A DNA stretch of 33,890 nt from Bacillota bacterium (GTDB lineage: Bacteria; Bacillota; Clostridia; Saccharofermentanales; Fastidiosipilaceae). This document shows positions 1 to 7,293 of this stretch, one piece after another (within the stretch, counting starts at the first letter, position 1; every line of letters starts with the position of its first letter). Made by a program: the position numbers and the translations under genes. The notes under the pieces are model-generated. The model was not told the origin of the DNA. It made no database searches and saw nothing but the letters and a program-made list of their open reading frames with translations. Location: the NCBI GenBank assembly GCA_030057555.1, contig JASGUU010000072.1:1-33890 (forward strand), read 5' to 3'.

Positions 1-501
1 CGCACAATCATCCTGTCGGATGATGAAATCGGCCCGCGCATCTTGGCGTCTTACTCAGCCGAGTTAAATACACTGTTCTTGCGGGAACGCGTGTTTGACA
101 AACAGAGTCTTTGCGTTGCGATAGAAGCGGTGAAGACGAATAACGGCATAAGCGGCTCCTTCTTCGCCCTGGAGAGTCAGCCTCTGGCGACGTTCGTTCA
201 TGAACTCGCACACTGGCTTCACGCGGAGTATGCACGAAGCCACTCAACGTTTGGGCCAGACTATGGCCTTCATGATAGAATGTGGCTTACCGCACAGGCA
301 GTGATTGAAAAAGTCATCAAGCATTATCCGGACTTCGATTTTGGTTAGATCAGCGAATATGCCCATACCAGCCAATTAGACGAGCCCGAGGAGGTTATCG
401 CAGAAGCGATCACAAGGCATCTGCTCGGTGACATCAATGATGAGGTGCGGATCATCGTGGAGGAGGTGCGTTATGAGCGTGTTGTTCCCAGAGGAAGATA
501 A
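1..501 (+). pseudogene. Phage-type metallopeptidase-like protein, C-terminal part, interrupted by an amber codon
   Basis: The reading frame is open from the window edge, so the N-terminus lies outside. It carries the zinc-peptidase-like motif HELAHWLH and then reaches a TAG at 346-348. The same frame stays open past the TAG to a TAA at 499-501. The downstream part contains ISEYAHTSQ and then EPEEVIAEAITRHLLG. That order (HExxH, then a serine-glutamate-tyrosine-alanine block, then an acidic AEAI block) is what I expect in the C-terminal domains of phage structural or toxin-like proteins, so the two halves were probably one gene. The simplest reading is a nonsense mutation in decaying prophage DNA; a sequencing error is possible. 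Function is not known. The HELAH histidines and glutamate are intact, but the part after the stop would be lost without readthrough. Small phage-like genes and a transposase relic follow. Confidence 0.6.
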
Positions 502-712
502 GCTGTTTGAGATGATACACAGGAAACACACCGCGGGGCTTCGCCTCGGGCCCTTCCTCACTACCGTGCGTAACCCGGACGGTAAACGGGTATTCGCGCT
601 TAAAGAAGGCTCTCCTCCGGAGCTGCAGACTTCGCTCGACGAGTTAACGGAGGCGGGGCGCTGGCTCCGCGAATACCGCCTGAAGTACGGAGTCCTGCCC
701 CCGCGCGTCTAG
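473..712 (+). CDS. Small hypothetical protein, phage-like context
   Basis: This codes for 79 residues beginning MSVLFPEEDKLFEMIHRK and ending at TAG 710-712. I chose the ATG at 473 because GGAGGAGG lies about 8 bases upstream. That start overlaps the preceding frame by 29 bases, as is common in tightly packed phage modules. No domain is recognised. The protein is charged, has no signal peptide or membrane segment, and has a middle portion (NPDGKRVFALKEGSPPELQ) that could be a small beta-alpha fold. An intrinsic terminator follows about 25 bases later. It may be a leftover of the same prophage as the interrupted gene before it. Existence as a translated gene is likely from the ribosome binding site; function is unknown. 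Confidence 0.5.
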   Translation: MSVLFPEEDKLFEMIHRKHTAGLRLGPFLTTVRNPDGKRVFALKEGSPPELQTSLDELTEAGRWLREYRLKYGVLPPRV

Positions 713-735
713 ACGCACGCACATCACACTGGATG

Positions 736-758
736 AAACCGCCTCCGGGCGGTTTTTT
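736..758 (+). terminator. Intrinsic terminator after the phage-like genes
   Basis: An 8-bp stem (AAACCGCC, loop TCCG, GGCGGTTT) runs directly into more T residues. It sits 24 bases after the stop at 712 and just before the next small gene, whose ribosome site lies downstream of the hairpin. Confidence 0.75.
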
Positions 759-780
759 CATGTCGGAAAGGAACGCAGCC

Positions 781-1002
781 ATGACAATTGATCAGCTGAG
801 ACGTGGCCAGGAGATACAGGACAGGCTCAACGAGCTGAAGCTGAAACTGGACATTCTCAACAAGTCCAACCAGCTCTTCACCAGCGACGAACTCAAGGTC
901 GGCCCGTACACGTTCGGGGTGGCGGCCACAAGCATCAGCATGATGATCGAGCTGGAATACGAGAAAGTTGTCGCCGAGGTGGCAGTTCTGGGAAAGGCAT
1001 AA
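781..1002 (+). CDS. Small coiled-coil-like hypothetical protein
   Basis: This codes for 73 residues, MTIDQLRRGQEIQDRLNEL onward, ending TAA 1000-1002. The ATG at 781 is preferred over in-frame upstream ATGs at 733 and 760 because GGAAAGGA lies just before it and the upstream candidates start inside or beside the terminator hairpin. The first half has regularly spaced leucine, isoleucine and charged residues (RLNELKLKLDILNK), suggesting an amphipathic helix or short coiled coil. No family is recognised. It lies between a prophage-like relic and a transposase relic, so it is probably part of decaying mobile DNA; a phage-encoded accessory protein is possible. Confidence 0.45.
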   Translation: MTIDQLRRGQEIQDRLNELKLKLDILNKSNQLFTSDELKVGPYTFGVAATSISMMIELEYEKVVAEVAVLGKA

Positions 1003-1004
1003 CG

Positions 1005-1306
1005 ATTGAGGTACAGACGAACTCGCAGCTGTACCTGCCTCTACGCCATCCGGATGGCAGCGTGACCTGCCCGACGGGTCAATTTCCTCCCCTGATTCGG
1101 TGTAAAAGGAATGGGGGCAGGGCCTGTCGCAGTCACAATGCCTGCCGCCAGTGCCAGACGAAATACACAACAGGCAGGGGGAATACGCTTTAAGCTTTCT
1201 CGCCTATAACATGCGTCGTGCCTTGAAGCTCACGGGCATGGAGAAGCTGCCTGACCTGTTCCGGGACAGGAAACGCATGCATGAACTGTGCCTGAAAGTG
1301 GGATAG
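1005..1306 (+). pseudogene. IS1182-like DDE transposase, C-terminal remnant with a frameshift
   Basis: Two frames together resemble the end of a DDE transposase. From 1005 one frame reads VEVQTNSQLYLPLRHPDG followed by VTCPTGQ and a cysteine cluster (CRSHNACRQCQ), like the cysteine-rich insertion of IS1182-type transposases. It stops at 1191-1193. A second frame, open around 1181 and ending TAG 1304-1306, reads EYALSFLAYNMRRALKLTG, the usual terminal helix of such enzymes. The shift near 1180 and the missing N-terminal catalytic part mean it cannot be active. No terminal inverted repeats were found. The family is assigned by eye from motif order, so another DDE family is possible. Confidence 0.6.
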
Positions 1307-1435
1307 ATACAGATGGCGATTCCCTTTTGTGTCTTTCTGTACCCGCGTTCTCTCGGCGCTTTCCGAATCACCGTATGAAATCTGACAGACCAGAGGCATA
1401 AAGCGCCTTTGCAGATCTGGATATTAAAGACAAAA

Positions 1436-1471
1436 TGTCCGAAAACCCTTTTTCTTCAGGGTTTTCGGACA
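1436..1471 (-). terminator. Terminator of tRNA-Ser
   Basis: A perfect 14-bp inverted repeat (arms 1436-1449 and 1458-1471, arm TGTCCGAAAACCCT) lies 5 bases beyond the tRNA 3' end. Read on the minus strand it is followed by CATTTTGTCTTT, a reasonable U-rich tail, so it most likely ends the tRNA transcript. Confidence 0.7.
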
Positions 1472-1476
1472 AATTA

Positions 1477-1565
1477 TGGCGGAGAGAGCGGGATTCGAAC
1501 CCGCGGAGGCTCTCACCTCGCCGGTTTTCAAGACCGGTGCCTTAAACCAGCTCGACCATCTCTCC
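1477..1565 (-). tRNA. tRNA-Ser (anticodon UGA)
   Basis: On the minus strand the molecule begins GGAGAGA, which pairs with TCTCTCC at the 3' end, followed by an encoded GCCA. The anticodon stem CCGGT/ACCGG encloses CTTGAAA, giving anticodon TGA. A long variable arm (GAGGTGAGAGCCTC) typical of serine tRNAs precedes the T arm GCGGGTTCGAATCCCGC. Length is 89 with CCA. Its 3' end faces the decayed mobile DNA at 1-1306, a usual arrangement for an integrase target site, although no integrase or att repeat is visible here. Confidence 0.95.
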
Positions 1566-1571
1566 AGATTA

Positions 1572-1618
1572 CATGGCAGCGCACCCGGCGATAAGACGCC
1601 GTCAGGTGAGCTGCCATG
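1572..1618 (-). other. Long imperfect stem-loop between sirtuin gene and tRNA-Ser
   Basis: Nested inverted repeats CATGGCAGC/GCTGCCATG (9 bp), CACC/GGTG and CGGCG/CGCCG stack around a six-base loop with small bulges. It lies 27 bases past the sirtuin stop codon on the minus strand. There is no run of T on either side, so it may be a weak or factor-assisted terminator, or a stabilising 3' structure. Confidence 0.45.
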
Positions 1619-1645
1619 GCATTTTACCGAGGCCTCCCGGCGCCG

Positions 1646-2458
1646 TCAAACTCCGTCTGCGCCGCTTTTGTCGACAGCGTCGAGCGCGGTCAGCACATCA
1701 GCCAGAAAGGCGCCTATCGGTTCGCGGATCACAAGGTTGATGGGTACGGCAGAGGAGACATCCTCGCGGTTGATGAGCACAACGCGGGCGGAGGGGCGCG
1801 CATCCATCAGCAGGCCGGCGGCGGGCCAGACGGCGAGCGAGGTCCCCCCGATAATCAGGAGGTCGGCGTTACGGATGGCGCGCCTGGCCTCGTTCATGAC
1901 ATTGCCGTCGAGGCCCTCCTCGTAGAGCACGATGTCCGGACGGATGCGGCCGCCGCAGGAGGTGCAGCGCGGGACGGCGTCCATCGCGCGTACGGCGGCG
2001 ATGTCGTAGTCGCGCGCACAGTCGAGGCAGTAGAAGCGGCTGCCGTTCCCATGGAGTTCCAGGACCTTCCGGCTGCCGGCATCCTGATGCAGATTGTCGA
2101 CGTTCTGGGTGACGACGGCAGTGAGCTTGCCACGGGCCTCGAGTTCGGCGAGCACCCGGTGGGCGGGATTGGGTTTCACGCCCTCGGGCATGAACCAGCG
2201 GCGGTAGAAGCGCCAGAAGCGCTCGGGCTCATAGAGCATGGCGCGCGGCGTCAGCATCGCCTCGGCGCGATCTTCGTGGGCGTAGATGCCTCCCTCACTG
2301 CGATAGTCGGGGACGCCGCTCTCGGTGGAAACGCCGGCACCGCCGAAAAAGACGACGCGTCTGGCGTCCCGGATCCAGTCGGCGAGTGTCCGGACAGCCT
2401 CCGCCCGCGGCAGATTGGCCCGGTCATCCGTTCGATTCATTCCGATGTCGTAGCGCAT
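1646..2458 (-). CDS. cobB: NAD-dependent protein deacylase, Sir2 family
   Basis: A 270-residue sirtuin that would remove acyl groups from lysines using NAD in the cytoplasm. Visible motifs in order: GAGVSTESGVPDYR (about 40-53, NAD binding), TQNVDNLH (117-124), the catalytic His136 in LELHGNG, a zinc-binding set Cys144, Cys147, Cys165 and Cys168, and GTSLAVWPA in the second Rossmann part. Length matches bacterial CobB-type enzymes. The first ATG at 2458 has GGAGTGAGAT just before it; an internal ATG six codons later is a weaker alternative. The gene stands alone, with tRNA-Ser downstream and a divergent epimerase gene upstream. All catalytic residues are present. Whether it prefers acetyl, succinyl or other acyl groups cannot be told from the sequence. 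Confidence 0.93.
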   Translation of the reverse strand: MRYDIGMNRTDDRANLPRAEAVRTLADWIRDARRVVFFGGAGVSTESGVPDYRSEGGIYAHEDRAEAMLTPRAMLYEPERFWRFYRRWFMPEGVKPNPAHRVLAELEARGKLTAVVTQNVDNLHQDAGSRKVLELHGNGSRFYCLDCARDYDIAAVRAMDAVPRCTSCGGRIRPDIVLYEEGLDGNVMNEARRAIRNADLLIIGGTSLAVWPAAGLLMDARPSARVVLINREDVSSAVPINLVIREPIGAFLADVLTALDAVDKSGADGV

Positions 2459-2627
2459 ATCTCACTCCGTTTCCGGCGACGCCTCTCACACGCCGCCTGC
2501 TTCCAGTATAGCCCGCTCCGGCACGCCTGCCCGTGATAGACTGACCGGGACGGCGGATCCCGCCACAATGGCTGTGATATTTGGCCAGGCGGACTGCCAT
2601 TTTTCGGCAGCAGCGAGGAGGTTCCAG

Positions 2628-3551
2628 ATGACAGAGAAACAGACGAACAGCGCCGAAGTCCGGCTCACGAACGGCAGGCTCACGGTCACCATCGCGCCGC
2701 TCGGAGCCGAGCTGCAAAATCTGCGCTCGGAAGTGAGCGGCCGGGAGTATCTCTGGCAGGGCGATCCGTACTACTGGGACGGTCGGGCGACAAACCTCTT
2801 CCCGGTCTGCGGGCGTTTCGACGGTGGTTCGTACAGCCTCGACGGCGTGGACTACGAGATGATGATCCACGGTTTCGCGAAGGATGAGATCTTCGCGGTG
2901 AGTCAGGACGGGGAGCGGGCTGCGGGCTTTGCTCTGGAGGAAAACGAAAGAACGCTCAGGTACTGGCCGCGGCGGTTCCGCTATGTCATCGGCTATCGTC
3001 TCGCCGAACCTGATGCCGCGGATGCGGGCCGCCTCGAGATCACCAGCACGGTCACAAACCGTGACAGCCGGCCTCTCTATTTTGCGATCGGGGGCCATCC
3101 GGGCTTCCGTATTCCGCTCGAGGATGGACTGCCTTTTGAAGCTCACCGCATTCGCTTCCCCGCGCCCGGACACGTGCAGTCGGTAGTGCTGGCCGAGTCG
3201 AAGCTGGACAGCGGAGAGCGGGTGGACTTTGCCTTGACCGGAGATAACGCGATCGCGCTGCGCCATGAGCTCTTCGAAGAGGATGGGATCTTCCTCTCGG
3301 GAACAGGCGGCCGGGCGCGCATTGAGGCGACCGGGACGGACCGCAGCGTGACGGTCGACTATCCCGGTTTCGACTGGCTCGGCATCTGGCAGGCGGCCGG
3401 AAAACAGTCACCCTATATCTGCATAGAGCCCTGGACGGCGATGTGCGGCCGCCACGAGACGCATGAGGCACTCGAGACGATGCCGGGCCTCGTGGAGCTC
3501 GCTCCGGGAGAGACGAGGAGCTGGACCTGGGCGATCACGATCGCCGAGTGA
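2628..3551 (+). CDS. Aldose 1-epimerase family protein, LacX-like
   Basis: A 307-residue cytoplasmic protein of the galactose mutarotase-like fold, expected to interconvert alpha and beta anomers of a sugar or sugar phosphate. Motifs seen: FPVCGRFDGGSY near 58-69, HGFAKDE with His81, FAIGGHPGF with His157, and a late CIEPWTAMCGR block holding the likely catalytic glutamate. These match the LacX subgroup rather than long GalM enzymes. The ATG at 2628 is chosen because GAGGAGG precedes it by about 7 bases; an in-frame ATG at 2568 has no such site. It is transcribed away from the sirtuin gene and ends in an intrinsic terminator at 3616-3656. The true sugar is unknown, since LacX-like proteins are poorly characterised. 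Confidence 0.88.
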   Translation: MTEKQTNSAEVRLTNGRLTVTIAPLGAELQNLRSEVSGREYLWQGDPYYWDGRATNLFPVCGRFDGGSYSLDGVDYEMMIHGFAKDEIFAVSQDGERAAGFALEENERTLRYWPRRFRYVIGYRLAEPDAADAGRLEITSTVTNRDSRPLYFAIGGHPGFRIPLEDGLPFEAHRIRFPAPGHVQSVVLAESKLDSGERVDFALTGDNAIALRHELFEEDGIFLSGTGGRARIEATGTDRSVTVDYPGFDWLGIWQAAGKQSPYICIEPWTAMCGRHETHEALETMPGLVELAPGETRSWTWAITIAE

Positions 3552-3615
3552 CGGGCGGCGCCGCGCGCCGCTCAACGGCGCGCTGGCGGGACGTTCCGGA
3601 ATCAGGCACAAGAAA

Positions 3616-3656
3616 CGGCCAAAACGATCAGATTTCAGGCGCTTTGGCTGTTTTTT
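3616..3656 (+). terminator. Intrinsic terminator after the epimerase gene
   Basis: The arms CGGCCAAA and TTTGGCTG form 8 bp with one G-U pair around a loop of about 19 bases, followed by six T residues. A GC-rich hairpin (CGCGCCG, loop CTCAA, CGGCGCG, 3564-3582) lies just before it. Confidence 0.65.
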
Positions 3657-3722
3657 CACACTGTGCAGCCGGCTGCCCGCCCCTCGACCTGCCCGGGCCA
3701 GTTGAAGCGGCATTTTTGCTTT

Positions 3723-3879
3723 GGGTAGAGTATGCAGTGCACAGAAATTCGGGTTGTGAGCATTTTCCCGTGTACAACTCGAAATCCTGCTCAGAAATGA
3801 CGTGTTTTCGCTCAAAAACTCGACTTGTACACGTTATCGCGTGTATAAGTCGAAATTCTGCTCACCACTCATTTATGCA
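3723..3879 (+). repeat. 157-bp twin-hairpin repeat, copy 1
   Basis: The element runs from GGGTAGAGTATGCAGTGCAC to TATGCA and is matched by 25384-25540 at the same length and orientation. It holds two hairpins: 3748-3783 (TTCGGGTTGT with ACAACTCGAA) and 3820-3853 (TCGACTTGTACACG with CGTGTATAAGTCGA). Differences between copies keep the pairing. The core GTGTACAA or its inverse recurs in the arms. It lies between two convergent genes (epimerase and AEC permease), after the epimerase terminator, and has no T run that would make it a terminator. No coding potential is evident. The rest of 3880-3980 holds nothing recognised. Confidence 0.8.
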
Positions 3880-3980
3880 GGATACAGCAGACACCGCCTC
3901 CACCGGGCAAATCCGAGTTCTGGCAAAACGCGGAAGCCCGCAAGTGCCCGTGCGCCGCGCGGCCAGCGCCGACCAGTGCG

Positions 3981-4946
3981 CTAGATCCAGCCGAGCGTGC
4001 GGAAGGCGAAGACAAAGGCGGTCGAGCTGAAGACCGAGAGTACGGTGGTATAGAGGATGATGGAGGCGGCGAGGCCGCTGTCTCCGTGCATCTCGCTGAC
4101 CATCGCATAGGAGTTCACGGCCGTCGGCACGCCGAAGATCACATAGAGCAGGATGAGATCATGGCCGCGCATGCCCAGTGCCCAGGCGGCGGCGATGACG
4201 CCGAGTGGGACAACGACGAGCTTCAGCAGCGCGGCGACGAGCGACCAGGCACGCTCCTCGCGCGGCACGTCGAACTTGAACGAGGCGCCGATGGCGAGCA
4301 GGGCGAGCGGGGTGGCGAAGTTCGAGAAGAAGGACAGACTGCGCGCGACCACCGTCGGCAGCGGCAGCCGGATCAGGCTGAGGACCGCGCCGATGACGAT
4401 GCCGATGAGCAGCGGATTGGTGACGAGTCCGCGCAGGATCGCGAGCAGGCGGCCGCCGGGGCTGAGCTTTCTGCCTTCGTCCCCATCGCCATTTGACCAG
4501 AGCAGCATGGGCACGGCGATCAGGTTGTAGAGGGTGATCGTGAAGACGACGGCGAGCGGGGCCTTCGGGTCGACGTAGCCGAGAATCGCCTGCAGCAGCG
4601 TCAGTCCGATGTAGACATAGTTGCCGCGGAACGTACCCTGGACGAAGGTGCCGATCTGGCGCCGCGGCATGCGTCCGAGACGGGCAACGAGCCATGCGAG
4701 GGCGGCGTTGGCGATGATGCCGAGGCTGATGAAGAGGGCCTCGGAGGGCGGATAGCCGCGGCGGACATCCAGTTGCCAGAGATCGCCGGCCAGCTTGATC
4801 GGCATGATATAGCGAAAGAGCAGGCGGTTCGCCGTGCTCGCGAAGTCCTCCGTGATCTCGCCGCGACGGCGCAGCAGGTAGCCCACCGCGAGCACGACAA
4901 AGATCGGCGTAACCGTCGACAGACTGAAAATGAGATCCGCAAACAT
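3981..4946 (-). CDS. AEC-family (auxin efflux carrier type) permease
   Basis: A 321-residue polytopic inner-membrane protein with about ten hydrophobic segments split by a charged central loop near residues 150-165 (NGDGDEGRKLSPGG). The N-terminal TPIFVVLAVGYLLRRRG and the glycine/proline-rich later helices (NPLLIGIVIGAVL, FGVPTAVNSYAM) are typical of the AEC family, whose bacterial members move malate, malonate, other organic acids or amino acids. The start at 4946 lies 3 bases after the stop of the upstream ABC gene, so it is the last gene of a minus-strand operon and probably translationally coupled. Being encoded with two ABC exporter-type proteins is unusual for this family and may point to a common small anionic substrate, but that is inference. 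Substrate is unknown. Confidence 0.87.
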   Translation of the reverse strand: MFADLIFSLSTVTPIFVVLAVGYLLRRRGEITEDFASTANRLLFRYIMPIKLAGDLWQLDVRRGYPPSEALFISLGIIANAALAWLVARLGRMPRRQIGTFVQGTFRGNYVYIGLTLLQAILGYVDPKAPLAVVFTITLYNLIAVPMLLWSNGDGDEGRKLSPGGRLLAILRGLVTNPLLIGIVIGAVLSLIRLPLPTVVARSLSFFSNFATPLALLAIGASFKFDVPREERAWSLVAALLKLVVVPLGVIAAAWALGMRGHDLILLYVIFGVPTAVNSYAMVSEMHGDSGLAASIILYTTVLSVFSSTAFVFAFRTLGWI

Positions 4947-4949
4947 GCC

Positions 4950-7220
4950 TCAGTTTCCCTTTCCGCCGGCCGCAGGTGCAGACGCCAGGGCATCCGGCAG
5001 CGGCACGGTCTCCTCGACCGCATGCAGCTCGAGCTGGGCGTCGACCAGGCGGCGGTAGAGGCCGCCGAGGCGCATCAGTTCGTCGTGGCTGCCGACCTCG
5101 GCGATGCGGCGGTTGTCCAGCACCACGATGCGGTCGACCTCGCGCAGCGTCGAGAGGCGGTGGGCGATGATGAAGGTGGTCTTGCCGCGGGTGAGGCGGC
5201 CCAGCGCCTCCTGCACCTGATACTCGGTCTCAAGGTCGAGCGAGGAGGTCGGCTCGTCGAGGATCAGGATGCGCGGGTCGGGCAGGATGGCGCGGGCGAT
5301 GGCGATGCGCTGCTTCTCGCCACCGGAGAGGCGGCTGCCGCTCTCGCCGACATAGGAGTCGTAGCCGTCGGCCATCTTGACGATGAAATCATGGGCATTG
5401 GCCTCCCGGGCGGCCGCGATGACGGTCTCGCGGTCAGCCTCGCCGGAAGCAAAGCGGATGTTCTCGCCGACATTGCCCGAGAAGAGGAAGCTCTCCTGCA
5501 GGACGACACCGAGCTGGTGGTGGTAGTAGGCGGATTCGAGGCGGTTGATGTCGATGCCGTCGACCGTCAGGCGCCCCTCGTCGATCGGGTAGAGCTTCAT
5601 GATCAGGTTGATCAGGGTCGACTTTCCGGCGCCGGAGGGGCCGACAAGGCCGATCTTCTCCCCCGCCCTGACATGCAGATTGATGTTCTCGAGCACCGGC
5701 TGGTAGGAGTTGTAGCCGAAGCTGACGTTCTCGAAGACGATCTCGCCCCTGACATCGTGGCGCAGGCCGCTCGTCTCATCGAGGCCACGGCTGAAGACGG
5801 CATCCTCGTCCTCCTCGTCGAGAATCTCGTGGATGCGCTCGAGTGATGTCGCCAGGCGCATGATCATGCGCGGCAGGCGGGTCAGGAAGCCCAGGGGGCC
5901 GTAGAGCATGCCGGCATAGGCGAGGACCTGATTGAGCTCGCCGACTGTCAGCCGGCCGCCCAGCACCTGAGAGCCGCCAAAGCCCGTCAGCATGAGCGAG
6001 CCCAGGGTCAGCACGAAGGTCACCATGGGGTAGAGCGTGGCAAAGAAGAGCTCGTTGCGCCGGTGGATCTCGCGGTAGCGGTTGATCTCGTTGACGAAGC
6101 CGGCCTCCTCGCGGGCCTCCTGGCCGAAGCTTTTGACCACGCGGATGCCGGAGATGACATCCTGCAGCTTCGAGTTGATGCTGTCTTCCTTCCGCCACTG
6201 CTGGCGCCAGAGCCGCATCTCGCGGCGGTGGAAGACGCGCACCAGAAGCCCGGCCGCCGGCAGGAAGGCGAGGATCATCAGGGCCAGCAGCGGGTCGATG
6301 ATAAAGAGGACGATGACGGCGCCGAGTCCCGTCAGAATCACGGTCACCATCTCGCCGAACATCTGGTCGATGAACATGTTGATGGCTTCGGTGTCGCGCA
6401 TGACGCGGTTCATCAGCTCACCCGCCTCGCGCTGGTCGATGTACGCGAGCGGCAGGCGGCCGAGGCGGCGGAAGACGCGCTGGCGCAGGCCGTCGGCCAG
6501 GCTGGTGGCGAGGCGGCTCGAGGCCAGGCTGCGCACGGTGTAGAGGGTGATCGTCGCGGCGATGATCACACCCATGATGACGGCAAAGCGGGCCACCTCC
6601 CGACCGCTCCCCGTCCCGGAGAGCAGAACGTTGTCGATGAAATGGCGCTCGATGTAGCGCTGGCCGACCTGGATCACCGAGAGGACGATCATGATGGCCA
6701 GAATCCCGGCGAAGGGCAGGCGGTAGTCGCGGACGATGTCCGCGAGGCGCGTCCAGACCTTCCCGCTGCCGGAGCAGTGCGGGCAGCTGCGCGAGCCGCC
6801 GAGGGCCAGGCCACAGTCTGGGCAGGTGCTTTCCGGTTCATGGCTGACGAGGGTGACATCGCGGCCCCGGGCCAGCAGCTCAATGCCGCGGGCGACATAG
6901 GATGCCCGGACCAGCTCGCGCATGCTGACGCGGGCGATGGCGAGGTCGCGGCCGGCGATCGTCAGATAGATCCGGGCCGAGCCGACACCAACATCGAGGC
7001 CGGCGCGCTCGATCTCCGTGATCGCCCAGACGCGGTCGCGGCTGCCATCCGCCTCGAGGCCGACGGCGACGCGGCGGTCCTCGCCCACCAGCAGCCAGGC
7101 ACCGCTCTGGATCCGGCCCTGGTGGTCGAGGTCGCAGCGAAGTGCATAGCGCAGCGGCGTATCGTCCCGGCCGAGGAGACGGGCTGTGAGGCTGGCGGGT
7201 GGATCCTGAATGAGTTTCAT
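4950..7220 (-). CDS. ABC exporter-type transporter with N-terminal domain and zinc ribbon
   Basis: A 756-residue half-transporter. Residues 1 to about 130 form a soluble beta-rich domain of uncertain family (possibly PH-like). Then comes a zinc ribbon (CPDCG and CPHC; Cys133, 136, 146, 149), a six-helix type I exporter membrane domain (about 160-445) and a nucleotide-binding domain with Walker A GPSGAGKST (527-535), signature LSGGEKQR (631-638) and Walker B LILDEPTSS. I place the start at the ATG at 7220, where the domain begins; the longer upstream reading of that frame overlaps the previous gene and is low-complexity, shadow-like sequence. The ribosome site is weak, and the gene starts 73 bases after its partner ends. 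It likely forms a heterodimer with the 955-residue ABC protein encoded upstream; both ATP sites keep the key residues. Substrate is unknown. Confidence 0.85.
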   Translation of the reverse strand: MKLIQDPPASLTARLLGRDDTPLRYALRCDLDHQGRIQSGAWLLVGEDRRVAVGLEADGSRDRVWAITEIERAGLDVGVGSARIYLTIAGRDLAIARVSMRELVRASYVARGIELLARGRDVTLVSHEPESTCPDCGLALGGSRSCPHCSGSGKVWTRLADIVRDYRLPFAGILAIMIVLSVIQVGQRYIERHFIDNVLLSGTGSGREVARFAVIMGVIIAATITLYTVRSLASSRLATSLADGLRQRVFRRLGRLPLAYIDQREAGELMNRVMRDTEAINMFIDQMFGEMVTVILTGLGAVIVLFIIDPLLALMILAFLPAAGLLVRVFHRREMRLWRQQWRKEDSINSKLQDVISGIRVVKSFGQEAREEAGFVNEINRYREIHRRNELFFATLYPMVTFVLTLGSLMLTGFGGSQVLGGRLTVGELNQVLAYAGMLYGPLGFLTRLPRMIMRLATSLERIHEILDEEDEDAVFSRGLDETSGLRHDVRGEIVFENVSFGYNSYQPVLENINLHVRAGEKIGLVGPSGAGKSTLINLIMKLYPIDEGRLTVDGIDINRLESAYYHHQLGVVLQESFLFSGNVGENIRFASGEADRETVIAAAREANAHDFIVKMADGYDSYVGESGSRLSGGEKQRIAIARAILPDPRILILDEPTSSLDLETEYQVQEALGRLTRGKTTFIIAHRLSTLREVDRIVVLDNRRIAEVGSHDELMRLGGLYRRLVDAQLELHAVEETVPLPDALASAPAAGGKGN

Positions 7221-7293
7221 CGCTGGTCTGGAGCTCTCTCTCCGGCTCTGGGCTTTGCTGCGGCGGTAGTCTGCTGCCTGCTTTGCATGGCGA

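Noticed and set aside
346-348. Genome-wide reassignment of TAG
   Set aside because: The CorA gene ends in TAG right before the next gene start, and other features also end in TAG, so TAG works as a stop in this genome.
1409-1925. Plus-strand frames containing GIRTRG or AGFEP-type peptides
   Set aside because: These are the well-known false translations of a tRNA gene read in the opposite direction (tRNA-Ser at 1477-1565).
3748-3853. Twin hairpins as ordinary terminators
   Set aside because: Neither hairpin is followed by a T run, and a better terminator for the epimerase gene lies upstream at 3616-3656. The same holds for copy 2 after the uracil permease terminator.
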